Source: Trichoplax sp. H2 | Taxonomy: Eukaryota; Placozoa; Uniplacotomia; Trichoplacea | Direction: 5' to 3' | Assembly: GCA_003344405.1 (NCBI GenBank) | Contig: NOWV01000067.1 | Location: forward strand, 186,001-250,000 | Length of the DNA stretch: 64,000 nt | Shown: piece after piece, positions 13,076-26,630 of the stretch | Position numbering within the stretch: the stretch's first letter is position 1 | How the letters are laid out: every line of letters begins with the position of its first letter | Program-made: the position numbers and the translations under genes | Notes under the pieces: generated by a model | Database searches by the model: none | Told to the model about the DNA's origin: nothing | What the model saw: only the letters and a program-made list of their open reading frames with translations

Positions 13076-16000
13076 ATGAACATTAATGATACAATTATTT
13101 CCTTCTTGATATCAAGGTTAAATTATACTAATACTCGATCTACTATGGCAGTTTTGGGTAATTGCCTAAGGAATCGAATCCGTCAATCTATAAAAGATCT
13201 TAATAGTTCTGTTGGACGTTGGTACTCTAGAACATGCAATCGTCCTTTTCTGTCGACCAGAATTTACTTTACATTTTCCTTACTTGGTGCAACTGCAGTC
13301 AAACAACGACATCCTAAAGCTAAATTAGGACGCAGTAAAAATGATCAATCTGATAGCAATGATGATAAAGAGATACCGTTTGACTGGAATGAATTTTTTA
13401 AGCTGCTCAAGCCGGATATATGGTTGTTAATTTTAGCTGTTGCAGTAAGTCATTGTAATATAGAATTAATTAATATAGCAGCAAAAAACAGACAGTATTG
13501 ATATTACAGTATTCGTATTCAAGTAAGGTTGTACAAACTAAATTACATTGTGGATTATAATCAACTTACAGAGCGCTCTAGTTGCTGCCTTTGTCAACAT
13601 CAAGATTCCAATTATGATTGGAGACTTTGTAAATGCTATGGCTCAAATGGTTTCTACTGACCAACAAGATAGCCTTCGTCAAAGTTTTCAGGATTTATTT
13701 AAGCCAGCAACTCAGCTGGTTCTTTACTATGGAGGCCAGGTGAAATCACGAGTCTATATTGCTTTTGCAGTAATATATGGCTCTAATTGTTGTTAAATTA
13801 TCATTTTTACTGATTTAACTCTTCATTCCATGTCTTTTATTTCCATTAAAATATGCTTGTTAAACAGTTCATTAATCCTAATAAAAATGATCTTGGATAA
13901 ATTGAACTTGTAGGCAGCGCTGACATGTACATATATTACATTGTTATCAACTATCGGTGAAAATATAGCTGCAAGAATGAGAAAGAAACTCTTTGCCTCA
14001 TTAATGAAACAAGATGTCGCCTTCTTTGATAAATATAAGACTGGAGAAATTATTAGCAGGTTTGAATATTAATATTTAAGAATGTCCTATTATCCTCCTT
14101 TATCGTCAATGATATTGGATATTTAGAGCTACTGAGAAAACTATCTATACTCTTCTTTCAGACTAACTGCAGATATACAGGATTTTAAAAGTGCAATGAA
14201 GCAGTGCATTTCTCAAGGTGTCCGTAGTATCACACAGGTATCAAATTCTTTACGTGGACTTAAAAAATAAGTAATGGTGACTTATACAAGTACAGTATAC
14301 CGGAGTCATTAGTGATTTGAATGATGCTCATCGCTCTGATGTATACCATATTAATTAGACAAATTTATAGAATTTTCGTATTTGTTGCTTTTAATAATGC
14401 CAACTTGATACAGCAGTAAATACGAGTCTTCTACTAGAATATCTCCAATTTTAATATTTGTAGACCGTTGGATGTATTGTATCTCTGTATCTAATTTCTC
14501 CCAAGCTGACAACACTATTGGTCGTAGCGTTACCATCACTGATTGCCATCGGCAGCTTTATTGGGTCTCTACTTAGAAAAATGTCCAGAAAAGTTCAGGA
14601 AAAAGTATACACATACAATAACTTTCTTATGGGTGTGGTCTTGGATTTAAACTTATATTTTGAAATGGATAAAATAATTTAATGTTGTCATTCTAGATTG
14701 CAAGCGCGACAGCAATTGCTGATGAAGCAGTCGGCAACTTGAGAACAGTGCGTGCATTTGCTATGGAAGAAAAAGAAAAAGAGTTAGTTTTTCAATTTCA
14801 TTTCAGTGCACTCGTTTTTAATGATTGAAAAATCCTTGCTCATCAATAATTATAATTGCGTCATATGCTACAGATTATACAATATCCATATTAACGAAGC
14901 TTGCAATTTGAGCAAAACACTTGGTTTTGGTATTGGACTATTTCAGGGTTTAGCAAATTTAGCAATAAATGGTTAGACAAGCATAACTGCACCTTTTCAG
15001 AATTCGTTTAAGGGATATTTCTAACCGAGTTGCTTAAATTGAATTAAATTTATGCTAGGTGTAGTTCTATCTGTTTTATACTATGGTGGATACTTAATGT
15101 CGATTAAAGATTTAACACCGGGACAATTAATGTCATTTTTAGTCGCTTCTCAAACTATGCAACGGTGAGTAATTATAAAATACTGCTTTGTCTCCCAGAT
15201 CTAACAACGTTTGATAGGATGCTGTATAAGAAGTAATTAACTTAATCACAGATCTCTGGCAATGGTATCGATACTCTTCGGGCAAGTAATGAAAGGGTTA
15301 ACTGCTGGAGCTCGCACTTTTGAGGTTTGTCACGGGTTCATGTAAGAAATGCAGATATTAAACAAAACTTTAAAACATGGAAAATAAATAACTGTACTCT
15401 AAAATTTGATGCATTTAGTACATGCAATTGCAGCCCCACATTGCTATTGATGAAGGTTGCATAATTGCAAACGATAAGTTGTCTGGTGAAGTAGAAATTG
15501 ATAATATTACCTTTGTTTATCCGACAAGAAAAGAACAGGTATGTTTAGTTATAGCGAAAGGAGATGGTTATCGATTAACTACAATAAAAAGTGGTTTGTT
15601 AATTTACTCAATTAGGCGGTTTTTAGAGATTTTAACTTAAAAATTCCGGCTGGTAAGATCATCGCTCTATGTGGTCCATCCGGATCTGGTACTTATTTGC
15701 TGTGCTTTATATTTATTCTTGCTATCAAAGACTTTATTAATATTTATTGACACTCATTAACAAATGCAAACTGATTTAATTAGGAAAATCGACTATCGCA
15801 GCATTAATAGAAAGATTTTATGACGTACAAAGTGGCAGTATTAAGCTGGATGGTATTGATATAAAAAAAATCAATCCATCTTGGTTGCGAGGTTCAGTAA
15901 TTGGCTATATACATCAGGTAAGACCTTATTGATTTGGCTTGAAGGGGCAGAAGTCACCGGTTGTCGTATACTGAGGTCTATAAAAAGTAAATCATGTATG

Positions 16001-17611
16001 CAACAATTACTATCAAAGGAACCTGTACTCTTTGCTACTTCCGTTATCGAAAATATTCGGTATGGTCGACCCGATGCAACGGATGAAGAGGTAGTGATAC
16101 TGTATTTTAGATGTAACTGCTATCTGGACTGTAATGATTAAAGAATGATTGGTGCATTATCCTAATGCGCATATAATATTTGGTAATTTATATTTTACTA
16201 TCTTTAATGAATCGATTTTGGTTTTAGGTTCATAATGCGGCTCGCATGGCTAACGCTGAGGAATTTATTCTGAACTTTCCAAAGGTGAAATCATAGTTAT
16301 ATTGCATGGAGTAATCAATTTTCTTGATAAAATTTCTGGCCGAACTCTTTGCTTACAGCTGATCATTTAATACAACGTGAAATTATATATGTATATACCC
16401 GTATATATTAGGGTTATGAGACCATGCTCGGGGAACGGGGAGTCACAGTTTCGGGTGGACAACGACAGAGGTATACCCGTAGAATTTCAGATTACTTTTA
16501 GAGAAATTAACGACTTTATACAAAATAATTTTTTAGGCTCAAATTATAACAGTCATGATTTCATCACTGATGTTATCTTTTATAATCGAACAGAATCGCT
16601 ATTGCTCGTGCTTTACTAAAAGATCCCAAAATTTTAATTTTAGATGAAGCTACCAGGTATGTTTAGTTTACTAGTTCATGATGATACGAGCACTTATAGT
16701 GTTGTAACAACGCAAAGAAAGCTATTCGATTCAATAATCTGACATCAAATTAGTCAATAAATATTAAAATATACAAGTACTTCGTTGTGTAATTTCTTTT
16801 ATTGCCATATTGTGTCGTTGAAGTGCATTAGATTCGGAATCTGAAAAAGCCGTGCAAGGGGCTCTTGACCGATTGATGAAAGGTAGTTTGTCAAGAGTAA
16901 TTTCACAGATTCTAATGCAATATGTGTTATAGTACAGTACAGTGTTATCGGTATCTGGCAAGTTTTAGTATGAAAGTAGGTTTCGTTTTTGCAAGTTGCG
17001 TTACGCAGTTCTACAATCTAGCTATTTTCATCCCTGGTCAGCTTAATTTCGTTTTCTTCGCATAATTTACAGATCGAACGGTTATAGTTATTGCGCATAG
17101 ATTGAGTACTATAAGAAATGCAGGTAAGAAGTTGAAATATTGCTACGAAATTAGAGATAATTAGAATATCATAGTGTTCCTGTGGTCGTATTATATTTCT
17201 GAATACTGTACTGAAATCTTTTAGATGTCATTGCCGTAATCATGAATGGCATCATTTATGAGGTAAGAAGCGGTAAACTACAGGAAAGCAGATTCTTAAT
17301 TAGTTCATAATGGACTAAAAGTTTAAGTATGATTTTATATATTGTATAAGTACAGTAATGTAGGGATAATTAATTAAAGAAGTTTATGTAAGCTTTCCGT
17401 TGCGGTTTTACGAATTATCCCGTTGACATTGTAGTAGAAAATTTTTTGATTGGACGAAGGACAATTACAAGATACTTTTAAATAGTTCATAATTATAGAG
17501 GTAGGCTATAATTTTATCTTTACATTTTAGATCGGCAATCATGCAGAACTGATGAAAAAGAAAGGGAAATACGCCGATATGGTGCGACTACAAAATTTGC
17601 AACAGTCATAA
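13076..17611 (+). CDS. ABCB8: mitochondrial ABC half-transporter, ABCB8-like
   Basis: Half-size ATP-binding cassette exporter of the inner mitochondrial membrane type; family members act in mitochondrial iron/potassium homeostasis. I see 20 exons: 13076-13444, 13572-13739, 13914-14059, 14162-14237, 14464-14604, 14697-14782, 14874-14971, 15059-15164, 15252-15324, 15419-15538, 15616-15688, 15784-15917, 16019-16090, 16228-16284, 16412-16470, 16594-16656, 16824-16882, 17073-17123, 17225-17262, 17531-17611. They join to 2070 bp (689 aa), close to family length. ATG 13145 is an equally good start and gives an Arg-rich, presequence-like N-terminus. The transmembrane domain (about residues 110-400) includes [16 protein letters not shown] and [11 protein letters not shown], which match ABCB8. 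The nucleotide-binding domain has Walker A GPSGSGKST (split by an intron), Q-loop HQEPVLF, signature VSGGQRQR, Walker [17 protein letters not shown] and H-loop IAHRLST, all intact. It is convergent with PSMC3. Confidence 0.92.
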
Positions 17612-17670
17612 TAGGATAGCTTGTATTAAATTTTTTATTTATTTAAGTTAAAAAGGTCGATAACTTCAGT

Positions 17671-17684
17671 TTTATTGAAATAAA
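17671..17684. terminator. bidirectional poly(A) signal between convergent genes
   Basis: The 14-base string TTTATTGAAATAAA carries AATAAA on the plus strand (17679-17684, 68 bp after the ABCB8-like stop) and, as TTTATT at 17671-17676, AATAAA on the minus strand (about 227 bp after the PSMC3 stop). It probably terminates both genes and would make their 3' ends overlap. A second minus-strand AATAAA lies at about 17634-17642. Confidence 0.6.
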
Positions 17685-17902
17685 GAGATGCTACTCCATA
17701 TTCTAAATTGCCGTCACAGCTCAAGAAACGAATAACTGAATTATAGAAATACAGTAGAAATTAAAGGAATGCTGACCCAATGAAACCTATATTCACTTCT
17801 TATATGATCATCTGTTGATGTTGATATGATCAGTTTTTCCATAGTCAGATTAATACAATTTTAAGTATAGTAATTATAATACTGGAAACATCAATACAAT
17901 TT

Positions 17903-20689
<2,787 letters not shown>

Positions 20690-22140
20690 ATCAAATGTCG
20701 CTACAGTCAGGATTGCAAATTTTTGATATCTTTATGAACTAATTATGATCATTGAGTACATTGTAACGTACATCGCTTTCTTGATAATACAATATTAAAA
20801 TATTGACAGTTTGATATAGTCAATTTTAACACAGTGAGACGCTATGTGGATATTACATAAACATGTAAGTATTGTCGTAGAATAAAGACATTTTGGGTTT
20901 CCATTTCAATCTGGATTAATACTGTGGTCAAAGCTACTAACTATACAAGTTGTTCTCGTGGTGAAGTTCTACAGTATAAATATCTTTGATGCATTACAGT
21001 CTAATACTTGTATGATCGCAGGTGGATTTATTTATACGTGCGTTGTATTTTTCTGTCGATTATATATTATTCACGAAAGTATATAGCTATTAACTACTGT
21101 ATGATGACACTGCTATGATATTCTACTATTGCCCGGTTCAACGGACGCCGTAACTCTGTACTATATCAGTATTCGGGCAGCGAGTACTCGCTCGTTATAC
21201 GAGTACTTTGCATACTATACAGTACTTGTACTTTTTACTTTACATTATTCATTTAACCATTTCAATATTGTACCGTAGGTATAATTTTAGTACAGAACGC
21301 ATTTAGAAAGAAAACTTTTGATCTACTGTTACCATAAGTCAGTAGAGCTTGTGCTACATGTTTATAACATGCTGTACTTCAAAGATTGTCATAGCTAACA
21401 TCCCTAGTCTATTATTTGGTATTATGGCCATATATGAAATTGTTCTGTTTAAGCCTACAAAGCGACATACAGTATCGGATAGCATCATTGACTACTGTAC
21501 TGTACTAGGCTGATATTCCATGATATTATCAGGAAATTGTTGTGTTTCCATCCACAAAATGCGACATCTAGTATCGGATACCATCATTTCTACTGTACTA
21601 GACTGTTATTCAAGGGGCATCATCCAAATTATACGTACATGATTGAAGTTAAAGACTAAAACTTCACGTACAGTCATGACACCTACTCCTACGCTTGTAT
21701 TAACTACGTCTTCGTATTCTATCTTAACTCAATATCATTATTTTGAACTACAAAGAGACGTCGAAAATCCAATTGGAACCAATCTGTTCTTCGGTGGTCA
21801 CTGTGTTCGCTAAAGACTGATATCATTGAAGACTGTAGAAATGACAATTGTTGATAATGAATAATTACGTATAATCGTGATGTACAGTATATTGCCGTAG
21901 CAGATTGTACAGTTGCAGCATCCACAGACATCATTTCGTCTGGATGGCATCAGTCAAACTGCTCTCCTACATGGCACGTTTACAAGTGAAGTCAAGAATG
22001 GCATTACTATATCTTGAAATACTTGTATCCTATTTTGTTCCCAATCGTTGAGCTAGTTTTGACTACGACGGACTAGCAAATTCAAAATAATTTAATACCA
22101 TTTATTATTTTCAATCAAGCTACAGTACTTTGCTGCAAGG
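20690..22140. other. intergenic between PSMC3 and the GTAC cluster
   Basis: No gene supported. From about 21091 the sequence belongs to copy A of the large duplication and matches about 35570-36600 in order, including a short palindromic patch CGAGTACTCGCTCG near 21182. The PSMC3 promoter should lie in the first few hundred bases; no specific element was identified. Confidence 0.5.
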
Positions 22141-22379
22141 CTACGTTGAAGTAATGGATTTTAGCCAGAGTAAGATTGTTGCAAAGTGACCGAAAGCTTA
22201 CAAATACAGAGTAGAAAGGATACTAGAATGAAAGTGGAGACCACTATCTTGACTAGCGGTATTGGAAGTGATTGAGACATGATGATAGACAGTACTGTCG
22301 CTGATTCATTGATGCTCTTTCATCATAGACTGATGAAAAATGGATTCGGGTTCAAGAATCAAAAGGAATCATACTGAAT

Positions 22380-22670
22380 TCATCATCTACTCGCTATATT
22401 ACCTCCTCTTCTTGCCAGAATTTTTCATCTAAAGCACCGGTCGCCATCACTTGCAATACTGTCCTTGGCCTTTTTTGCTCTTTGAAAGTTTGCGTTGTGC
22501 TCGTATGCCTTTGACTCTTTATCAGCTTGATCAGTGTGCTTGACCCTTTCGACGTTGAAAGCGTGTAATTAGTACGTGCGTCTATTGGCACTGAAGTGTT
22601 CTTCACTTGACCTGCGTACAGCTTTAGTCCTGTATGCGGGACACTGGCTTTTTTACTACAGTAGTCCGTG
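22380..22670 (-). other. coding-like segment, gene model unresolved
   Basis: This stretch is less A+T-rich than its surroundings and is open on the minus strand in one frame for 95 codons (22681-22394), ending KFWQEEE at a GAG/GTAATA donor-like site. A 24-base downstream piece encoding SMMKEHQ and a stop could follow at about 22344-22321. A second minus frame in the same DNA is equally coding-like (ADKESKAYEHNANFQRAKKA... ending at TGA), with a TACTAAT branch-point-like string upstream of it. Only one can be right, and neither is a family I recognise. A Lys/Asp-rich minus frame near 23740-23840 (QLFDDDEGFGDDL) may be another exon of the same gene or a remnant. Confidence 0.25.
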
Positions 22671-22679
22671 GTACAGTCC

Positions 22680-24060
22680 ACTGAATAGAGTAGAGTACTG
22701 TACTGTCCAGTTGTACTGTACAGTACACTGTACAGTGTACAGTACTGTACTGTATCTTTCTACTTTCTACTGTACTGTACAGTACAGCAAGAATCTTTTC
22801 AATCTTTAATAACCGAGTTCAGTGATGTACTGTACTGAGCATGACGCGGTCATTTTTCATTTGTGTCTGCTACAGTACAGCTCTATCCTGTACTGTACAC
22901 TGTACACTGTACAGGAGGAATGAATACTGTACTGTACAGTGTACAGTACAGTACAGTATTTTTCATTTGTGTCTGCTACAGTACAGTACAGCTCTATCCT
23001 GTACTGTACACTGTACACTGTACTGGAGGAATGAATACTGCAGCAATGGGTGAAATACATGGCGGGATACTCCCAGAGTGATTTGTACTGTATCGTGATA
23101 TCTTTGTGTGACAGCACAGCACTGTACTGTTTTAAAACCAAGTTATTCAGCTTTATATTCGTATCATTTTTTTTACATTTTTATTCACTCTCGTGATTTT
23201 AGGGCACCTTAAAGTACTCTGATTCGAACTGGTTCACACAGTGTCATTGGTCCGGTTTTTATTTAACAATACAGTACTGTACAGTACTGTACAGTGTACA
23301 GTACACAAGTGTGCAAGGTTGAAGCATAGCGTTAAAATGGTGATAAGCATGGACTGAGAGTGCGTAGATCGTGTCATGGCTCTACAATGGCATATTCGTA
23401 AAATACTGAAATTGGCAATGGGCATATTGGTAATTATGAAATTAGACAGCGGCAAATCAGTAATTAACTGGAAAAAAAATTACTAGAAGTTGAACTCAAA
23501 AGCTATCATAAAAATCAAAGTGGATACAGTCAGTACAGTAAAGTACAGTGTATAGTATAGTACTGTACAGTACTGCATGCAAAATCCAAGAGTACTGCAC
23601 TGAACAGAACTGCGGGCCCTCTTCCGACAGGTATAATGTTCAATTGCTAGTTACAGCCCATAAAGCTAGCAAAAGTAATGTCACTACTGGACTGTACAAA
23701 TCATCCTCATTTACAGTAGTATGTACTGTACAGTACAGCAGACAGAAATTTCCAACCACCGTTTGGACGTTTGAACTCGTTCATCAGTCGTCAAGTCGTC
23801 TCCAAATCCTTCATCGTCGTCAAATAATTGGCTTGTATCCACCTTTCCTGTGCTGTATTAGATCTATTTCCCAGAAGTTATTTCAGACTTTGACGGGTTC
23901 ATCATCCACGTTTCCTAACGCCATTGGTGTTTTAAATCTTGATTAGCTAAGCGAGCAGTGAGCCAGTCACCACCTAGTGTTGACATCATTTCATTGCAGT
24001 CAAGACTATACTGTACACTGTACTCAGGGTACTATACTGCAGTGTAGAAGTCGTACAGTA
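22680..24060. repeat. GTACTGTAC/TACAGTAC palindrome clusters
   Basis: Dense runs of the self-complementary motifs GTACTGTAC, TACAGTAC and CTGTACAG occur at 22690-22790, 22830-23040, 23090-23130, 23270-23310, 23525-23580, 23715-23740 and 24005-24060. A near-perfect direct duplication lies inside: about 22852-22930 and 22958-23040 share a TTTTTCATTTGTGTCTGC start and an AGGAATGAATACTG end, differing by one extra ACAGT step. The open frames across these runs (repeated TVQYS-like residues) are artefacts of the repeat. Confidence 0.85.
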
Positions 24061-24107
24061 AACATCTTTGCAAATTTCTGCAACTTACTGGAGAGCTGCT
24101 GCGTAGG

Positions 24108-24509
24108 ATGGCAAAACCTGGCAGTAACATCAAAGACCAGTTGGATCGAGGTTATAGCGAAATATTGCGTATCAGCGAAATTGTCAGCCGAGGCAAAGAG
24201 CTGAATGGTAGAGATATTAAAACCATTGGTAGGGTACAATTATATGATGCAATGACTAGTCGAGCTACGATATCTTGTGCGGAGGATGATCCCAACAGCC
24301 AGTTAGTAGTCATCACTGAATTTATTGAGCCATTGATGTCGGGCTCTAAAGCAACCTATCAATTCATTGGAGAGCTGGAATGGCAGCCACAGGATAGTGC
24401 CTTAGCTTTGAAAGCTCGAACTTGTCGTGATGTTAGCAAGCTCGACATAACACGCTACTATCAAGGTTTAGATTCCATGCGAAAATTTTTAAATTCAAAT
24501 GCCTCCTGA
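24108..24509 (+). CDS. TEN1: CST complex subunit TEN1-like OB-fold protein
   Basis: TEN1 is the small OB-fold subunit of the CTC1-STN1-TEN1 complex, which binds telomeric and stalled-fork single-stranded DNA and assists polymerase alpha fill-in. The 133-aa protein has a 37-residue N-terminal lead, then I-K-T-I-G-R-V-Q-L-Y-D-A-M-T-S-R-A-T-I-S, which lines up with R-T-F-G-R-L-x-L-Y-D-M-x-x-S-R-x-T-L in vertebrate TEN1. Next come the xxVxTxxVEP element (as VVITEFIEP), the Y-x-x-x-G-E-L strand (as YQFIGELEW) and an ALKARTCRDV strand before the C-terminal helix. Length is close to human TEN1 (123 aa). It is one exon, starts at the only upstream ATG in frame, and sits in DNA present in copy A of the duplication but absent from copy B. 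AATAAA follows at 24527. The family call rests on pattern recall and is fairly, not fully, sure. Confidence 0.72.
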   Translation: MAKPGSNIKDQLDRGYSEILRISEIVSRGKELNGRDIKTIGRVQLYDAMTSRATISCAEDDPNSQLVVITEFIEPLMSGSKATYQFIGELEWQPQDSALALKARTCRDVSKLDITRYYQGLDSMRKFLNSNAS

Positions 24510-24526
24510 TACTTATCAGTGTGTAT

Positions 24527-24532
24527 AATAAA
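24527..24532 (+). terminator. poly(A) signal of TEN1-like gene
   Basis: AATAAA lies 18 bp after the TEN1-like stop codon, within GTATAATAAAGTACG. Confidence 0.5.
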
Positions 24533-24539
24533 GTACGTA

Positions 24540-26580
24540 GTTTACGCTCACAACGATGTCATAGGACACGTACAAATGTAGTCAATCTGAGGTTTCTCTC
24601 CTTTCTCCTAAGGTATTGATGTAAGGCCATCTTGAGACAGTAATATTTTTTGAAGGCTTTCGTATGTTCATTTTAATGGTATTGGCAGTAATACTTACTA
24701 GAAGTACTTGCTGTTAGATCGACATCGAAGCATTCTGTATTATGCACCATTGCTAAACAACTGATCTATGGCTGATTGATGCTACTGATAGTCTAGAATA
24801 CAAGTAGCTGTCTTTGCCGTAGATTATACTGTATAAATTATATAATATAGTCATAATTTTGTATTCAATCCATTTCCTGTGCTGTATACGCGTATACTCG
24901 TAACTACTGCTTAAATACCATGACACTGACAAGATTTCGATAGGATTGTAAGTAGGGATAAGAGTGATGAATGTTCCACTAGTTTCTATCAAGTTCGCCA
25001 TCATTGCTAATAATTGTATAATTATAATCGTACACTTTGGTGCATGAGAAACTATATCAAGTATTGTTAATATGAATTTTTAAATATGGGAACGATAAAA
25101 TTAGCTTTGATGCGATCAATTATGTATAATTATTATTATAATGAATAAGTTAAAGTTATTTTGATTTACGCGTGAATATTAAAATTAATTAATCGTTCTA
25201 TGTCATGACCGCTGTATCGCTATCCTTGACCTAATGACCAGATCGTGTTTTTGATCGTTTTTTTATATCGTATTTATTGTTAACAGTAAATAAAAAATTG
25301 AACACAATATTAATGCATATTTAAATAGCTGATGAGCCGCTGAAAAGCTTACCATGCCACATTGCATATCATAGATATCGATATCCTGCTGGCATATTCC
25401 TTAGGTCTTAGTTTAATGCCATTGCAATCTAGGTAACTTTGCAAATATGTATACCGTATGTGACGTTACGATCCAATGAGATAATCATAGTTGGAAACGC
25501 TCATATAAATTAATATGGTATTTCGTACAGTTAATTTATACTGTAGTAATACATTACAGGATAGAGACTCATCTATTCCATCTAATCCAAAATTTGTAAT
25601 ATAGAATTTAAGCCTCGAAAGGAACTTTACACCTTACAATGAATTGGTTTATAGCCTTTCATGTTACTACGTTATTATACTTTCGAAACACACAACTACT
25701 GTAACTGGTCGAAATCACTACACACCTTTCAGTGTCTTCATTTATTAAAGCAGTACGATTTCGCAATGTGTGTATACGTACAACGTAGTAGTCATTGCAG
25801 CAGTTAATATAAATTTTACTAAAAATTTCCTAAGATTATCACCTCAGATTTAGTTAGGGCAATGAATAGTTTAAGTAACGGATTTCTTCTGCGAACTTAT
25901 CGACTGGCCAACATATTATAATGAGCAGACGATGAATGTTAAGATTTTTAATGTGTGTTACTTATCCCACCCTACTAAACCATAATTTTAATCCATTTTT
26001 ATACCCTTACCGAGTGTAATAGGCGTATAATCAATTTACGAAGCTAGTTATTTTTAATAATTCTAAGTATTCTGCTCTTCTAAGTTGCTACTGTCAACTA
26101 CTATTTTAGTGTCAGCCTAGAACTACCCTTCTAAAGTGCAGTCGCACGACGAGCTACTTTTACCTTTACTTTATTCCAATTAATACGATCAACGCCATAC
26201 ACTCGTGAAAACTATAAAATCAGTTAATAACATGCAACATTCAAAATTACAAGTCAATAACAAAAGTTCAGTCGACCTAATCTATATAGGCAGAAATCTA
26301 CTACGACATAAATAATTAATTTATACCACTAATCAACGTACATTTGCACCGTGACAACAGCACGTTACACCAGCAGAAATTTTAAATTTTACAGTTCAGG
26401 ATTATTTCGTCGCGTAGGTCTACATTTCTTACCATACTGCAGACTATGCACATAAAGTATAAAAAGTTTATAATTAATTTTACGAGAACTGCATAGTCAT
26501 CAAGGTCTACTTTTTTCACTGTACACGTTCTAATAAAAACAAACAACAACGGAAAAAAAGGATAGGGAATGAAAATCTAA
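24540..26580. other. intergenic, duplicated non-coding DNA
   Basis: No gene supported. From about 24700 it matches 36622-38600 in copy B, very closely to about 25860. After that B has an extra ~110 bp (about 37817-37935), and the two copies diverge until about 26345/38550. Open frames here are short on both strands and disrupted in one copy or the other. Confidence 0.6.
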
Positions 26581-26585
26581 TCAGT

Positions 26586-26591
26586 TTTATT
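26586..26591 (-). terminator. poly(A) signal, ZIP copy A
   Basis: AATAAA on the minus strand (TTTATT on plus) lies 40 bp beyond the stop codon of the copy A ZIP gene. Copy B has ATTAAA at the corresponding position. Confidence 0.5.
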
Positions 26592-26630
26592 TAATCGGCA
26601 GTAAAATTTAATTTTCTAGGAATGACTTCA

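Noticed and set aside
15881-16619. Continuous plus-strand frames reading through introns of the ABCB8-like gene
   Set aside because: They run past GT donor sites into A+T-rich intron sequence; the spliced model restores all ABC motifs in frame.
22841-23141. Several overlapping open frames on both strands (70-94 codons) over the GTAC clusters
   Set aside because: They translate the palindromic repeat into TVQYS-type repeats in every frame; low complexity, no gene signal.
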